Counted from the first letter of the stretch, positions 19,377-28,200 are shown. The stretch: DNA of 64,000 nt from an uncultured Caryophanales bacterium (GCA_905211645.1 CAJMBK010000002.1:94318-158317); one strand, 5' to 3'. The notes: generated from the letters alone by a model not told the origin. Numbers and translations are program-made.

Positions 19377-20139
19377 TATCAAAATGTTAACTGAAGAAGC
19401 TTATTTAACATTGAAGGCTAATATTGAGGAAGTCTATAAAATGATTATGGATCATCCTTCAGATTGTACTTGGCTTAAAGGATATTTAGGATTTGAACCA
19501 TTCGAAACCAAGAAATATGAAATCGAAGATTTTGAATTGTTAAATGATGAAGATTATTCAAAAGTTGCGTTTGATAATGCAAAATTAATCTATGAAAATT
19601 TAAAAGAGTTACCACGTTATATTTTATGTAATTTACGTTTCTGGGCTTGGTTTACATTGGAAAAAGCATATAAGCAAGCAATTAAATGCACACCAGCAAC
19701 AGGATTGACATTCTTAAATTATTCTTGGTTTGCTGGCGCGAAATCAGATATGGATAATAATTCATCCAGAAGAGATTTAATGCGTGGAGTTATGTCAAGA
19801 TACTTTTTTATGATAGAAGTTTCTAAAGATGAAACACTTGCTGATAAATATGAACTTACAAAGTTTTTATTAACTTGTACTGAAGCTTACAGAAATATTA
19901 TTTATCGTAATATTGGTATGTTACCAAATATTACATTGGGTTATTTAAGAGTTCTTAAAGATTTTTCAGAGAGAAATCATGTTGAATTAGTTAAGGCTCA
20001 CGCACGACTTTTATTCTTAGAAGCATCTCGCTTAGGTAGTGTTAAGTTGGTTGATTTATTGGACAAAAAAGAGGTCTATGATGCACTTTATCCTAAGTTA
20101 GAATATATTCATAAATATGAATTAGGGCGTGACAAGTAA
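19363..20139 (+). CDS. Unknown cassette protein, possibly DUF6339-like
   Basis: A 258-aa protein. GGAGGTG sits 5 or 8 nt before two adjacent ATGs. I take the first, rather than a TTG further upstream that would put the Shine-Dalgarno inside the gene. The stretch LPRYILCNLRFWAWFTLEKAYKQA is Trp/aromatic-rich, and SSRRDLMRGVMSRYFFM and a later NIGMLP are its other striking blocks. From memory this is like DUF6339 proteins, which I could not verify. It closes the cassette and is followed by a terminator. Confidence 0.68.
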   Translation: MMKINIKMLTEEAYLTLKANIEEVYKMIMDHPSDCTWLKGYLGFEPFETKKYEIEDFELLNDEDYSKVAFDNAKLIYENLKELPRYILCNLRFWAWFTLEKAYKQAIKCTPATGLTFLNYSWFAGAKSDMDNNSSRRDLMRGVMSRYFFMIEVSKDETLADKYELTKFLLTCTEAYRNIIYRNIGMLPNITLGYLRVLKDFSERNHVELVKAHARLLFLEASRLGSVKLVDLLDKKEVYDALYPKLEYIHKYELGRDK

Positions 20140-20190
20140 CGTAAAATTTTGATTTTAAATTATTGAATCTAGAGTAGTTTCATTATAAAA

Positions 20191-20233
20191 AAGGATGTTT
20201 CCTATCAGTTTAGGGAACATCCATTTTATTTTA
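20191..20233 (+). terminator. Terminator of the five-gene cassette
   Basis: A 12-bp stem (GGATGTTTCCTA with TAGGGAACATCC, one G-T pair) and a 6-nt loop, followed by ATTTTATTTTAATTTTT. It marks the 3' end of the transcription unit beginning at 13.8 kb. Confidence 0.85.
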
Positions 20234-20490
20234 ATTTTTAGGTTTAAGACAAAATACAGCATATAAAGGAATTGATTTAATTCCGTTCACATATCCGAAA
20301 TTTCTTCCGGACATTCTTATTGAAAATTTAGGTGAATAATTTTTAATATATGTTTGCAAACTTTTTGCTTTAACATTTTCTACTGATTTAACTTCAACTG
20401 AAATTGATGAAGTTTCTTGTTGAATTACAAAGTCAATTTCAGCTGTGTTTCCTGATGACCAATAATGTAAGTCAAAGCCATTTAAAATTT
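20231..20490 (-). pseudogene. C-terminal remnant of an ATPase with DUF4143
   Basis: The minus strand encodes an open stretch reading GFDLHYWSSGNTAEIDFVIQ and on to a TAA stop. This matches the C-terminal DUF4143 part (YWxSxxxAEIDFV) of the common AAA-type ATPases of unknown role. Upstream in the same frame are stop codons and no ATPase domain, so only about 80 residues of an original 400 or more remain. It is a truncated relic between two accessory units, a sign of repeated insertion and deletion here. Confidence 0.7.
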
Positions 20491-20508
20491 AACCTTAACT
20501 ATTAAACG

Positions 20509-20526
20509 TGTTCTTATATGAGAACA
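20509..20526. promoter_or_regulatory. Palindrome before the WYL gene
   Basis: TGTTCT-N6-AGAACA, a perfect dyad 63 nt upstream of the WYL gene start. WYL proteins often control their own promoter, so this is a candidate operator. The dyad is seen, the binding is inferred. Confidence 0.4.
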
Positions 20527-20589
20527 TAATGCAGCACTTATGTGTTATCCTTTTTATATACGTTATCATTTAAGCGTGGAGGAAATAAT

Positions 20590-21888
20590 ATGGCATTTTC
20601 AGATACCAGAATTCATCAAATTGAATTATTACTTACTTTAGACTATTTGCTAAGGTTCACGGATGAAGACCATCCAGCAACTCAACAAGATATCTGTAGA
20701 CACGCTACCAACTTTGGATTGAAATACGACGCAAAAGCAAAAAGTGGTAACGACGTTAGAAGGCAAAGAATTGCCGATTGCCTTAAATTCTTAATGGATG
20801 TCACAACCAAATTCTCTGAAGAAGTTCCGTTTGTTTTAGAAACAACACCTTCAGGCAAATATTATATCGACCAAAAGAATTATTTAAGCGAAGAACAAAT
20901 CATTAAGATTTTAGCGGCTATTCAAAATGATAAATACACTCAAGACGAAGACACAGAGTTTTTAATTGAAAGACTGTTAGATTCTCTATCAAACGTTTAT
21001 AATCGTGACCATTATAAGAATGAATTAAACAAACTCAAAAAAGGTGTAAAAAAATATAATTTCGAAACCAATAGGAAGATTAGACTTGTTAATAAAGCAT
21101 TTAATGATGGAAAAATGTTGAAGATTAGATGGGAAATTCGTGATAGAAACAAAGTCGACATCCATGTCTATGACTTCTGGTATAGGGTTTATAAAATTAT
21201 GGAATATAGAAACAAACCATATGCAATTTTAATTCCAATCAATACAGGCGACATTATTTTCTTCAAAGGTTTTATGTTTGATACAATCGAAAATCTTAAA
21301 ATTCCTAAAGGGCCAGATAAAGATGTCTTATGCGATGATTTTGATGAAAAAAGAGACTTAGATAAATTGTTTAGAGAAAAATCTAGATGGGCGAGTAAAT
21401 ACTACGACTCACCAGAATCTATGATTGAAGAAAACAAAATGCCCGTGAGTGGTATTGCCTATAGAACAAGCTTCTATGTTAAAAAGTGTTTCTTGAAATT
21501 TGTAAAGCCTTCATATGAAGAGTTCTTCTCGACAAACTTTGAATGTACTCCGTGTACTTCATTTGATACTGTTGAACTCAAAGATATTGACCCAAATAAG
21601 AATAAAAACGACTTCATTATTCCTCATCCACTTAAGCCAGGAGAAGAGCCCGAATATTTTGTGATGAGTACATTTATTGACCCAGACGCATTTATGTCAT
21701 GGTTAGTAAGCGATGTTCATGGCAATGGACGTGTTTGCATTTCCGATATGGTAGTAGTGGTTGGACCAGAAACATTTAATAGAAGACTTTATGATTTCTA
21801 TATCGGTCACGCTAAAAAATATATTAATCGTTTAAAGCCAGAAGATGTTGAAAGAATTAATGAATCAACAGATAGATTCTTAAAATAG
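20590..21888 (+). CDS. WYL-domain-type transcriptional regulator
   Basis: A 432-aa protein. The start at MAFSDTRIHQ is preceded by GGAGGAAATA. A longer frame with 16 extra residues has no ribosome binding site. The N-terminal 100 residues look like a winged-helix region (IHQIELLLTLDYLL, then QQDICRHATNFGL). The middle carries a WYL-like beta segment (DFWYRVYKIMEYRNKPYAIL). WYL regulators bind ligands or nucleic acid and commonly control defence loci. It is followed 12 nt later by a DUF4177-like gene. The WYL call is by pattern, without a clear W-Y-L triplet. Confidence 0.6.
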   Translation: MAFSDTRIHQIELLLTLDYLLRFTDEDHPATQQDICRHATNFGLKYDAKAKSGNDVRRQRIADCLKFLMDVTTKFSEEVPFVLETTPSGKYYIDQKNYLSEEQIIKILAAIQNDKYTQDEDTEFLIERLLDSLSNVYNRDHYKNELNKLKKGVKKYNFETNRKIRLVNKAFNDGKMLKIRWEIRDRNKVDIHVYDFWYRVYKIMEYRNKPYAILIPINTGDIIFFKGFMFDTIENLKIPKGPDKDVLCDDFDEKRDLDKLFREKSRWASKYYDSPESMIEENKMPVSGIAYRTSFYVKKCFLKFVKPSYEEFFSTNFECTPCTSFDTVELKDIDPNKNKNDFIIPHPLKPGEEPEYFVMSTFIDPDAFMSWLVSDVHGNGRVCISDMVVVVGPETFNRRLYDFYIGHAKKYINRLKPEDVERINESTDRFLK

Positions 21889-21900
21889 GAGGAATATATA

Positions 21901-22203
21901 ATGGATTTTGTTTATGTGTACGTTAAATTGACGGATAAAGCTAACAAAGGCTCAGCCTTGTATTGGTGCGACCCTAAAGATCCTGAAGACTGGTTAGCTA
22001 AAGATCTTAGAATGTCTAAAAACAGCCACGGAGGATGGGAGACATCTTTACAAAAAATTGGTGAAGCAGGATTTGATTTGGTGAGTGTTACTCCATATCA
22101 AAAGAATACCAGGGGTGGGGAATTTGGGCGCATGACTAAAATCGAGAATATTTATATCTTTAAAAGAAGAGATGAATTTGAAACTACAGAACTTTCTGAT
22201 TAA
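21901..22203 (+). CDS. DUF4177-like small protein
   Basis: A 100-aa protein with AGGAGG just upstream. The central part (LQKIGEAGFDLVSVTPY, then ENIYIFKRR) matches the DUF4177 pattern of a short helix, G-x-x-G-[WF]-E/D-L-V-S-V and a final I-F-K-R strand. Function of that family is unknown. It lies 12 nt behind the WYL gene, so probably one operon. Confidence 0.6.
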   Translation: MDFVYVYVKLTDKANKGSALYWCDPKDPEDWLAKDLRMSKNSHGGWETSLQKIGEAGFDLVSVTPYQKNTRGGEFGRMTKIENIYIFKRRDEFETTELSD

Positions 22204-22293
22204 GGAAATGTACTGTTAAAAGAACACAAAGCAGTTTGAAAAATAGCAGCTTTTATTTTGTGAATAAAATACTAAGTGAAAGGAGAAACAACC

Positions 22294-23611
22294 ATGAAAG
22301 ATAATAAAAAAAGAAAGAAGGGTTGATAACTTGGATATCAAAGCATTTGTTAAAAAGGTTTTTCAAGAAAGCTCATGGTTAATGGCCAAACTTGCTGCAT
22401 CTCCAGAAGATGAAGGTGAGTGTTTTGTTGATATGGCAAGGCCCATCTCCATCAAAAGATTAAATGAATTATATGGGGATTTGGTTGAGGATAGAATTGT
22501 TGAAAGACTAAATAATGAAATTGATGAATTCAATAGAATTGTTTAAATCGAAAACATTCTAAAGTTGAGTGATATGCTTCATAAAAAGATGAACAAAGGA
22601 ACGTTGATTATACCAAGATTAACTGTTGGCAATTCGTTGTTGTTGTTCTTGCTTGAAATCACAAATGTAAATCCTTTGCCAAGGCATCATTACTGTACAA
22701 AACGTCACTCATTCCATTTGGGTGGCATAAACAATTTGATTACTGTGAATGTTGTGAAGAACGAGTAGTGGAAGATGGATATGACCCTGATTACCAATTG
22801 TTGATTGATGATATAAAAAGACTTAAACACCCATTTCAATTTTCAACATCTGACAAAAAACTTGAAGAGGACGTTTTTTTCAAACTATTGGAGAGTATGG
22901 AATTAAAACTGACAAAGTTGTTTGGCTTTAAACAAAAAAATTTTCAGCAACTTCCGGACGATATTAGTGAAATACTCAAGTGCTTTGATAAAAACTATTA
23001 TTCATCACATTACAAAAAGAAGCACATTGCTGATCATCAAGCATTTGTTGGGCTGGGCGAACTTGGGAACGTTAAAATACAGGAACAAGTATGTAAGGAA
23101 AATGTAAAGACTTTTGGTGATTTAGTAAGAGTAGTTACCATGATGCACGTAACTGGTGTTAGAGATAATAGTAAAAGATTAAATGTACAGATCTATTCAA
23201 GAGACGATTTATTCAAATTCCTCAAGAAAAACCAACTCACAGATGACGATGTGCTTTTCATTTGTAGAGAAACAAGACAATCTGGTGAAGGGCACCTGTC
23301 GGCTTTGAGTGAAAAAACTTAAGGAAGCAGGAGTAAATGAAAACTCAATAGAGTTTATGCGTTCCATTAATTACATATTTGTAAAAGCACATGGTATCGC
23401 GAACGTCAAAATGTTGTTAAAACTTGCAAAAACATATCTAGAAGAGCCAAAAAGATTTTATGAAGCTTATTTTATGGTCAACAAGGAATAGGCTCTAAAA
23501 GTCGACAAAAATAACGATCTAATAAAAGGGTATGTCGAACACAAAGAAACAGAACTGGAAGATATATTTCTTGCTTATCTTGATTGCAAAGAACGAGGAA
23601 TCACATTATGA
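22294..23611 (+). pseudogene. Decayed, internally deleted PolC-like DNA polymerase III fragment
   Basis: Separate frames here line up, in order, with the C-terminal third of PolC. They show LYGDLVEDRIVERLNNEI (PolC LYGDPLP..V..RLE.EL), then VGNSLLLFLLEITNVNPLP and HHYCTKRH (PolC SVGSSFVATMxxITEVNPLPPHYxC). Next come a second Cys pair DYCECC, KTFGDLVRVVTMMHVTG, INYIFVKAHGIANV, and finally LIKGYVEHKE...LDCKERGI. Between DYCECC and the later part, the palm segment with the catalytic PDIDLNF-type aspartates is missing. Breaks seen: a shift after the first codons, TAA at 22544, a shift near 22720, a shift at an A-run near 23311, and TAG at 23489. It cannot make active polymerase. It is diverged enough to suggest a phage or mobile origin. 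Confidence 0.8.
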
Positions 23612-23673
23612 ATAGATTAATACCAATAATCAATGAGACGCTAATTTGATTTCTGCAATGAGACAGAGAATTG

Positions 23674-23679
23674 TATAAT
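23674..23679 (+). promoter_or_regulatory. Likely -10 element of the nuclease gene
   Basis: A perfect TATAAT lies 56 nt before the nuclease start. A TTGATT upstream is 22 nt away, too far for a normal -35. Between the -10 and the gene a short hairpin (GAAGATGAGCCTTC region) is visible. Confidence 0.4.
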
Positions 23680-23735
23680 TAAGAAGATGAGCCTTCTTCT
23701 CGAGAAGAGATGTTTTAAATACAGAGGATTTAGTT

Positions 23736-25487
23736 ATGCCAAGAATTCGTTATCAAAATTTATATGACCGTCTAAAAGCAATTACCGAGAACAAAATAAC
23801 ATTCTCTTTGGAAGCTTTGAATAACTTGGTTGATGGACAATTGCCAAATTCCGCTAAAGTTCACCCAACTGCTTTCTTTGCTAATAGTGAAGAAAATTCT
23901 TATTCTCATTCTTGGATGGATGCTGGTTTTGTAGCTCATTACGACAAAGAAAACGAATCAGTATCTTTTTTTAGAGCTGAAGCTGAAGAATTTAAGTCAA
24001 GAAAAAAGAAGATTTCAGAACCAGAAGAACATTACGAAACGCTTTTGGTTAAGAACTTTAGTGGAAGTTTTAATGAAAATGGTATAGGCCATGAAGTTAT
24101 TAATTTGTTTGACGCAAATTACAACAAGAAAAAATTCTATATTTTCTATGTTCCACCATATGGTTCAATTGGTTCATTAAGTGAAGACTTTATTAAAACC
24201 AACGCTTATCGTAATATCAAAAAAATCTTTGTTTTCGATTCAACAACAATAACAAGCATTTTAAAGCTTAAAGCAGTCATTCTTAATCCTATACCGGTGG
24301 ATAGCGTTGAAGAAATGAAACAGATTGCATCAGTGTTTAAATATGGCCCAAATAATATTCCGCTAAATAAAATTGATTTTAATGACAATGAATTTCAAAA
24401 AGAAAAAGAAGAAAAAACAATATTGTTCCCATTCACTTACAAAATAAAAAAAGATAAAATCTTTAATTTTGAAGAAGACAACTTGTTTGTGTGGCATAAA
24501 TGTACAAGTGAAATGAATAATTTAAAAAACGATTCTTTAAGAAAGTTTCATATTGTTTATGGAATAAACGCTAAAATTGATGAATTAAACGACACAAATC
24601 TTGGCCGAAACAATTATTCGTATAAGTCTCTTGGCCAAGATTTGGAAAATTGGTTCAATAACAAAATAAAGCCTAAATTAGAAAATAAACAACCCTGGAA
24701 GCTTGAAGTTGTTCCAAAAATTTTAAATATCGATTACAAATACACTAAAAATAATTTTCTTGAATTTGTTAAAAAGACCACAGACGAAAATCTTTATACA
24801 AACTTTATTTGTTCAATATTGAATTCCAACGAAGAGTTGAAGAGTTCGTTTTTCTCCTTCCTTATTAATAAATATCTAAAAAAGAGAAACTACAAACCAA
24901 ACAATTTAGTTGTAGAAGCACAATGTCAGTCTCTAATTGAACCAAAAAGAGTAGCGAACAATTACATCAGAGCAAAATCACAAAAAAACAAAGATAAGCT
25001 TAGGAAAAAACTTGTGAACAAATGGAACTTTACCAATGAACAAATAGATTCTCTAACTCAGCCTTTTATCGATGGGCAAATGGATATTTATCTCCATGAT
25101 GACAATTATCGTATTGCTATTGAAAACAAAATATTAAGCGGCATCAACGGTCAACACGATTATATTGATGAAGATATTAATCAGTTGAAAACTTATAAAT
25201 TATTCCTAAAAGAACTAAATGATTATGGCTTTGATGGAAAAAGAAAAATAAACAAAGTTATTTTGCTCGCTCCAAAAAATGTTGCTAACAATTTTGTCAA
25301 TTACGACAAAGATGTCCCTGTTATGTCTTATCGCGACTTAGCTGAGTTCTTTACAAAAAAAGAAAACAAAGAATTAATTGTTGAAAAATATAGAGACGAT
25401 TTCCTTAATTGTGTTTATAAACATTCGGTAACCAGGGAAGAGGATGTCAAAATAAGATTCTTCGATGCATTAAAAAAGGATGCCTAA
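23736..25487 (+). CDS. DUF7662-like / PD-(D/E)XK nuclease, candidate restriction factor
   Basis: A 583-aa protein. Residues 1-85 (YQNLYDRLKAITENKITFSL, LPNSAKVHPTAFFAN, SHSWMDAGF) match the DUF7662 pattern often found in restriction-type proteins. Residues 440-490 carry a PD-(D/E)XK core of the PDDEXK_4 kind: D446/D450 (DGQMD), then E463-N-K465 in AIENKI, followed by QLKTY. The acidic residue and E-x-K are both present, so nuclease activity is plausible. Its end overlaps the next frame by 8 nt, implying a partner. A restriction or abortive-infection role is inferred from domain pairing and island context. Confidence 0.72.
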   Translation: MPRIRYQNLYDRLKAITENKITFSLEALNNLVDGQLPNSAKVHPTAFFANSEENSYSHSWMDAGFVAHYDKENESVSFFRAEAEEFKSRKKKISEPEEHYETLLVKNFSGSFNENGIGHEVINLFDANYNKKKFYIFYVPPYGSIGSLSEDFIKTNAYRNIKKIFVFDSTTITSILKLKAVILNPIPVDSVEEMKQIASVFKYGPNNIPLNKIDFNDNEFQKEKEEKTILFPFTYKIKKDKIFNFEEDNLFVWHKCTSEMNNLKNDSLRKFHIVYGINAKIDELNDTNLGRNNYSYKSLGQDLENWFNNKIKPKLENKQPWKLEVVPKILNIDYKYTKNNFLEFVKKTTDENLYTNFICSILNSNEELKSSFFSFLINKYLKKRNYKPNNLVVEAQCQSLIEPKRVANNYIRAKSQKNKDKLRKKLVNKWNFTNEQIDSLTQPFIDGQMDIYLHDDNYRIAIENKILSGINGQHDYIDEDINQLKTYKLFLKELNDYGFDGKRKINKVILLAPKNVANNFVNYDKDVPVMSYRDLAEFFTKKENKELIVEKYRDDFLNCVYKHSVTREEDVKIRFFDALKKDA

Positions 25488-26058
25488 ATATATGAAACAC
25501 ATTTGGATTAAATCGCTCACAATTGATGATAAAGGTAATTTCTTAGATGAGATGTTTATCGTTTTATCGCCTTCCTTAGAAACAAAACAATTAAAACTTA
25601 AGCCTACAAACGAGAAAACCGTTAATGACGCATTTATAAAAGTGTCTTTTACAAACCAGAAAGCTAGAGCATTTTTCTACAAAAATCCTATTTCTATTGG
25701 TGACAAAAAGTGTGTCATGTGCAAGAGATCAGCTAGCTATTCAAGATAGGGCAACGTTCTTTTCATCAGAGATGAACTTTTTGAAAAAATGGACGATTGG
25801 TCAAATTGTGGAATTGATTTGACTAACCCAGAAAGCAGGGAAAAGATATCTAAAAATTTCTTGGCTTTCCAAGCTTACAAAGCTTTACCTCTTAGTGGAT
25901 GTGAAAGCTTCATTCACTTAAATCCTAAAAACATTTTGGTTATTGATGACTTGTATTCAACCTTTTCAGCTTTGGCTCTTTCTGTTAGTGATAAAGAACC
26001 AACAACCGAAGTTTATAATCTTTTAGATATAGATAAGAAATTTGATAACATTAGTTAA
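25480..26058 (+). pseudogene. Nuclease partner protein split by an in-frame TAG
   Basis: Two 89-codon frames are in the same phase. Reading through the TAG at 25747-25749 joins them as ...SASYSR-[stop]-GNVLFIRDELFEK..., giving one protein of about 192 aa that starts 8 nt inside the nuclease gene. A single C-to-T change of a CAG codon would explain it. No domain is recognised. A Cys pair (CVMC) occurs before the break. Because the downstream half has no ribosome binding site near its ATG, it is probably lost. Readthrough cannot be excluded. Confidence 0.65.
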
Positions 26059-26154
26059 ATATTATTTACTAATCATTTGACAATATCTTTTTCCATAGAA
26101 AAAGTGCATCGAATTACAAGATACTTTAAATTTTTGTATATAATTACTAATATA

Positions 26155-27351
26155 TTATTGTAGTTTTTCGGAATATAACATTCCGTTTGATAACATAGAA
26201 TAAATTATTCGTAGTAATTTATTACATCCAGCTGTCCTGGCGGCTTTTGAATGAAGGCCGTCTTTTTTCTTTTTAGCGACATATAAAGCAATTTTAGAAC
26301 TAGGATTGTGTAGACAAAGACAACTTATTAAGAGATATAAAGAACTTCTAAGAACTGAATTGCCTTTCTTTGATATGTGCATATGTTCGCCTGATTGTTT
26401 ACCAGACTTCATTACCATTGGATCTTAACCTGCATACGCAATTTAAGCTTTTTAAGAATTGTGTTTACTAATATCACCTATTTCGGGCAATAGTCTTATA
26501 GAAAGTCTTTCTCCTACTGAAGGAATAGATTTAATTACTTCAAATTCAGGCAATTGTAAACATAGTTGTTCCATTTGATTTAACAGTTCTTCTAAAGCTA
26601 GAGATGTATGACTAATTCTATCAACTAATGAAACAAGTTCATTGACCATATAAGAATCTTTATTAACACCTGAATTATGAGATTTAATATAATCCAAGAT
26701 TTTCATAGCCATTTTTTCTTTGGAGCCGCTTCTTCCGGTATTACATTCGCTTAGTGTGCTTAATACACCTTTCATTGTTTTAACATTAGAAGGATGTTTA
26801 TATTTTTTAATGATTGTAAATGTTATTTCTGAATCATACTCAATTACTTCATCAAACATAGGCCAAATAGCATCTAAACAGCGATGATATCGGTTCTTTT
26901 CAACACTAGATTGATAAATAAGGAATTGATAATGACGAGACATTTCTTTTAAGTCGTCATATACTTTATCTTGTCTATTAAACTCCATTAATTCTTTAGT
27001 GTAATAAACTTTAGCTATTGTATTAGTGTCTAAAGAATCATTTTTAACTGGTCTGACTTCCGCCTTTCTCATTTTTGCTGATTTTAAAGGTGATATCTGA
27101 TAAATTTTAAATTTTTCTTCAATGAAAAATGACAATAGCGGTAAAGCATATACACCCGTAAATTCGTAAACTACAGCAGGTTTTAAATTAGTTTTCTCTT
27201 CAATCGATTTTGCTAATTTTTTAATAGTGTTATAACCATCTAAATCATGATTGATCTTAATGGCTTTACCAACAGGCTTGTTAGCATCGATAAAACCTCT
27301 CATGTGCGATGAATTTTTAGATACTTCAAAATTTATTATTGGATCATACAT
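26155..27351 (-). pseudogene. IS110-family DEDD transposase with three in-frame stops
   Basis: The start is ATG with AAGGAGG 5 nt upstream. The N-terminal RuvC-like part shows FEVSKNSS (Glu in place of the usual first Asp), YEFTGVY and KNDSLDTNTIAK. The C-terminal Tnp_20 part shows SIPSVGERLSIRLLPEIGD, then KSGKQSGEHMHISKKGN with the conserved Ser. All is in one frame, but TAA codons occur at 26452, 26443 and 26425, within ten codons, around the conserved IAYAG-DP segment. No frameshift is present. The transposase is therefore probably inactive. Confidence 0.85.
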
Positions 27352-27600
27352 AAAAACCTCCTTGCCCATTAGATATCTTGCTAGTCTGGTTCCTATTATT
27401 TATGAAATCCTTTTTTCTTGAACGTGATACGAAGTCTAAGCTTCAATTTGGTTATAAACAGGTTTAAGCAAAAATAAGGGAATGATGAATTTTTTATTAC
27501 GGGTTCTATGACCATAAATATTGATCTCATTCATTCACGGATTCTTCTCTATGTGCCTATAAAGAAAAATCAGGAGACCCCTTATCTCCACCTTGCAATT
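26155..27600 (-). mobile_element. IS110-family insertion sequence (ends approximate)
   Basis: Contains an IS110-type transposase gene on the minus strand plus a non-coding stretch upstream of it. IS110 elements have no terminal inverted repeats, so the ends cannot be fixed from this window. The right limit is set by the next plausible frame, which is open from 27616. The element sits inside the accessory island. Confidence 0.7.
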
Positions 27601-27615
27601 AATTCTATTTTATAG
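27352..27615 (-). ncRNA. Possible IS110 bridge RNA region
   Basis: About 260 non-coding bases lie directly upstream of the transposase start on its own strand. Several IS110 elements carry their bridge RNA in this position. I see no long perfect hairpin that would fix its limits, so this marks the candidate interval, not a defined RNA. Confidence 0.3.
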
Positions 27616-27633
27616 AATTTTGGTCCAATACCT

Positions 27634-27924
27634 TTGGGTATTCATTACTTGGAAGAGTTATTAAGATATCCTGATCTAATGATAAGAAATAATGAACTTT
27701 GTGTCGTTTTATCTTTTGATAACGAGCACATTATTGTTAAATATCCAAACGATGAAAAGATATATAACCATGATATTGCGTTTAAAACAGGTCTTCTTGC
27801 TTTCAAAAATAAAAGTTTAAAGCGATTAATTGACCAAGATTTACTTGATAAAGATATCGGTGCCAAAAAGAAAGAAGAACTTGCTGAGAATCATGAAAAG
27901 TATCTCACCAGAAGAAAAAAGTAA
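27634..27924 (+). CDS. Hypothetical protein (96 aa), start uncertain
   Basis: The frame begins with TTG, but is open a further six codons upstream to a TAG at 27613. No ribosome binding site is present. It may therefore be the 3' part of a gene cut by the IS element. The product (IHYLEELLRYPDLMIRNNE..., ending in a Lys/Arg-rich tail) is soluble and charged. No domain is recognised. Codon use is like its neighbours. Confidence 0.45.
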   Translation: MGIHYLEELLRYPDLMIRNNELCVVLSFDNEHIIVKYPNDEKIYNHDIAFKTGLLAFKNKSLKRLIDQDLLDKDIGAKKKEELAENHEKYLTRRKK

Positions 27925-27941
27925 ATAAAACATATAAAAGA

Positions 27942-28115
27942 ATGTATGCAAAGAAAAGAATGCTTCTCGCCTTATTTGGCAAAGATTTCATTTACGCACT
28001 TATGAATGAATTTGAGAAGAAATATAAGCATCTTATTGATAGAAGCACAAAGTATACAACTGTATTTACTGACTCCTATGGAGACTATTGGACATCTTGG
28101 TATTACTGGTACTGA
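27942..28115 (+). CDS. Small hypothetical protein (57 aa) with Trp/Tyr-rich end
   Basis: A short frame from MYAKKRMLLALFGKDFIYAL to a tail SYGDYWTSWYYWY. It lies 17 nt after the previous gene and before the FtsH-like gene, on the same strand. The ribosome binding site is weak (AAAAG). A hydrophobic N-terminal patch is short for a membrane helix. It could be a small gene or a fragment. Confidence 0.35.
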   Translation: MYAKKRMLLALFGKDFIYALMNEFEKKYKHLIDRSTKYTTVFTDSYGDYWTSWYYWY

Positions 28116-28200
28116 TGTACTCATATAAAGACATAATTGTAATTTAGAAAACAAATAAAAAATCCGTGTACATAATAATTACAGAAAGTGAGGAAAACTG

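Noticed and set aside
22565..22768. Independent 67-aa gene
   Set aside because: It is in the same frame as the preceding piece, and both align in order with PolC, so it is part of that relic.
22294..26058. TAG read as an amino acid (recoded phage code)
   Set aside because: TAG interrupts both the PolC relic and the nuclease partner, but the relic also has TAA and frameshifts, and the intact 583-aa nuclease gene between them has no internal TAG. Decay is simpler.
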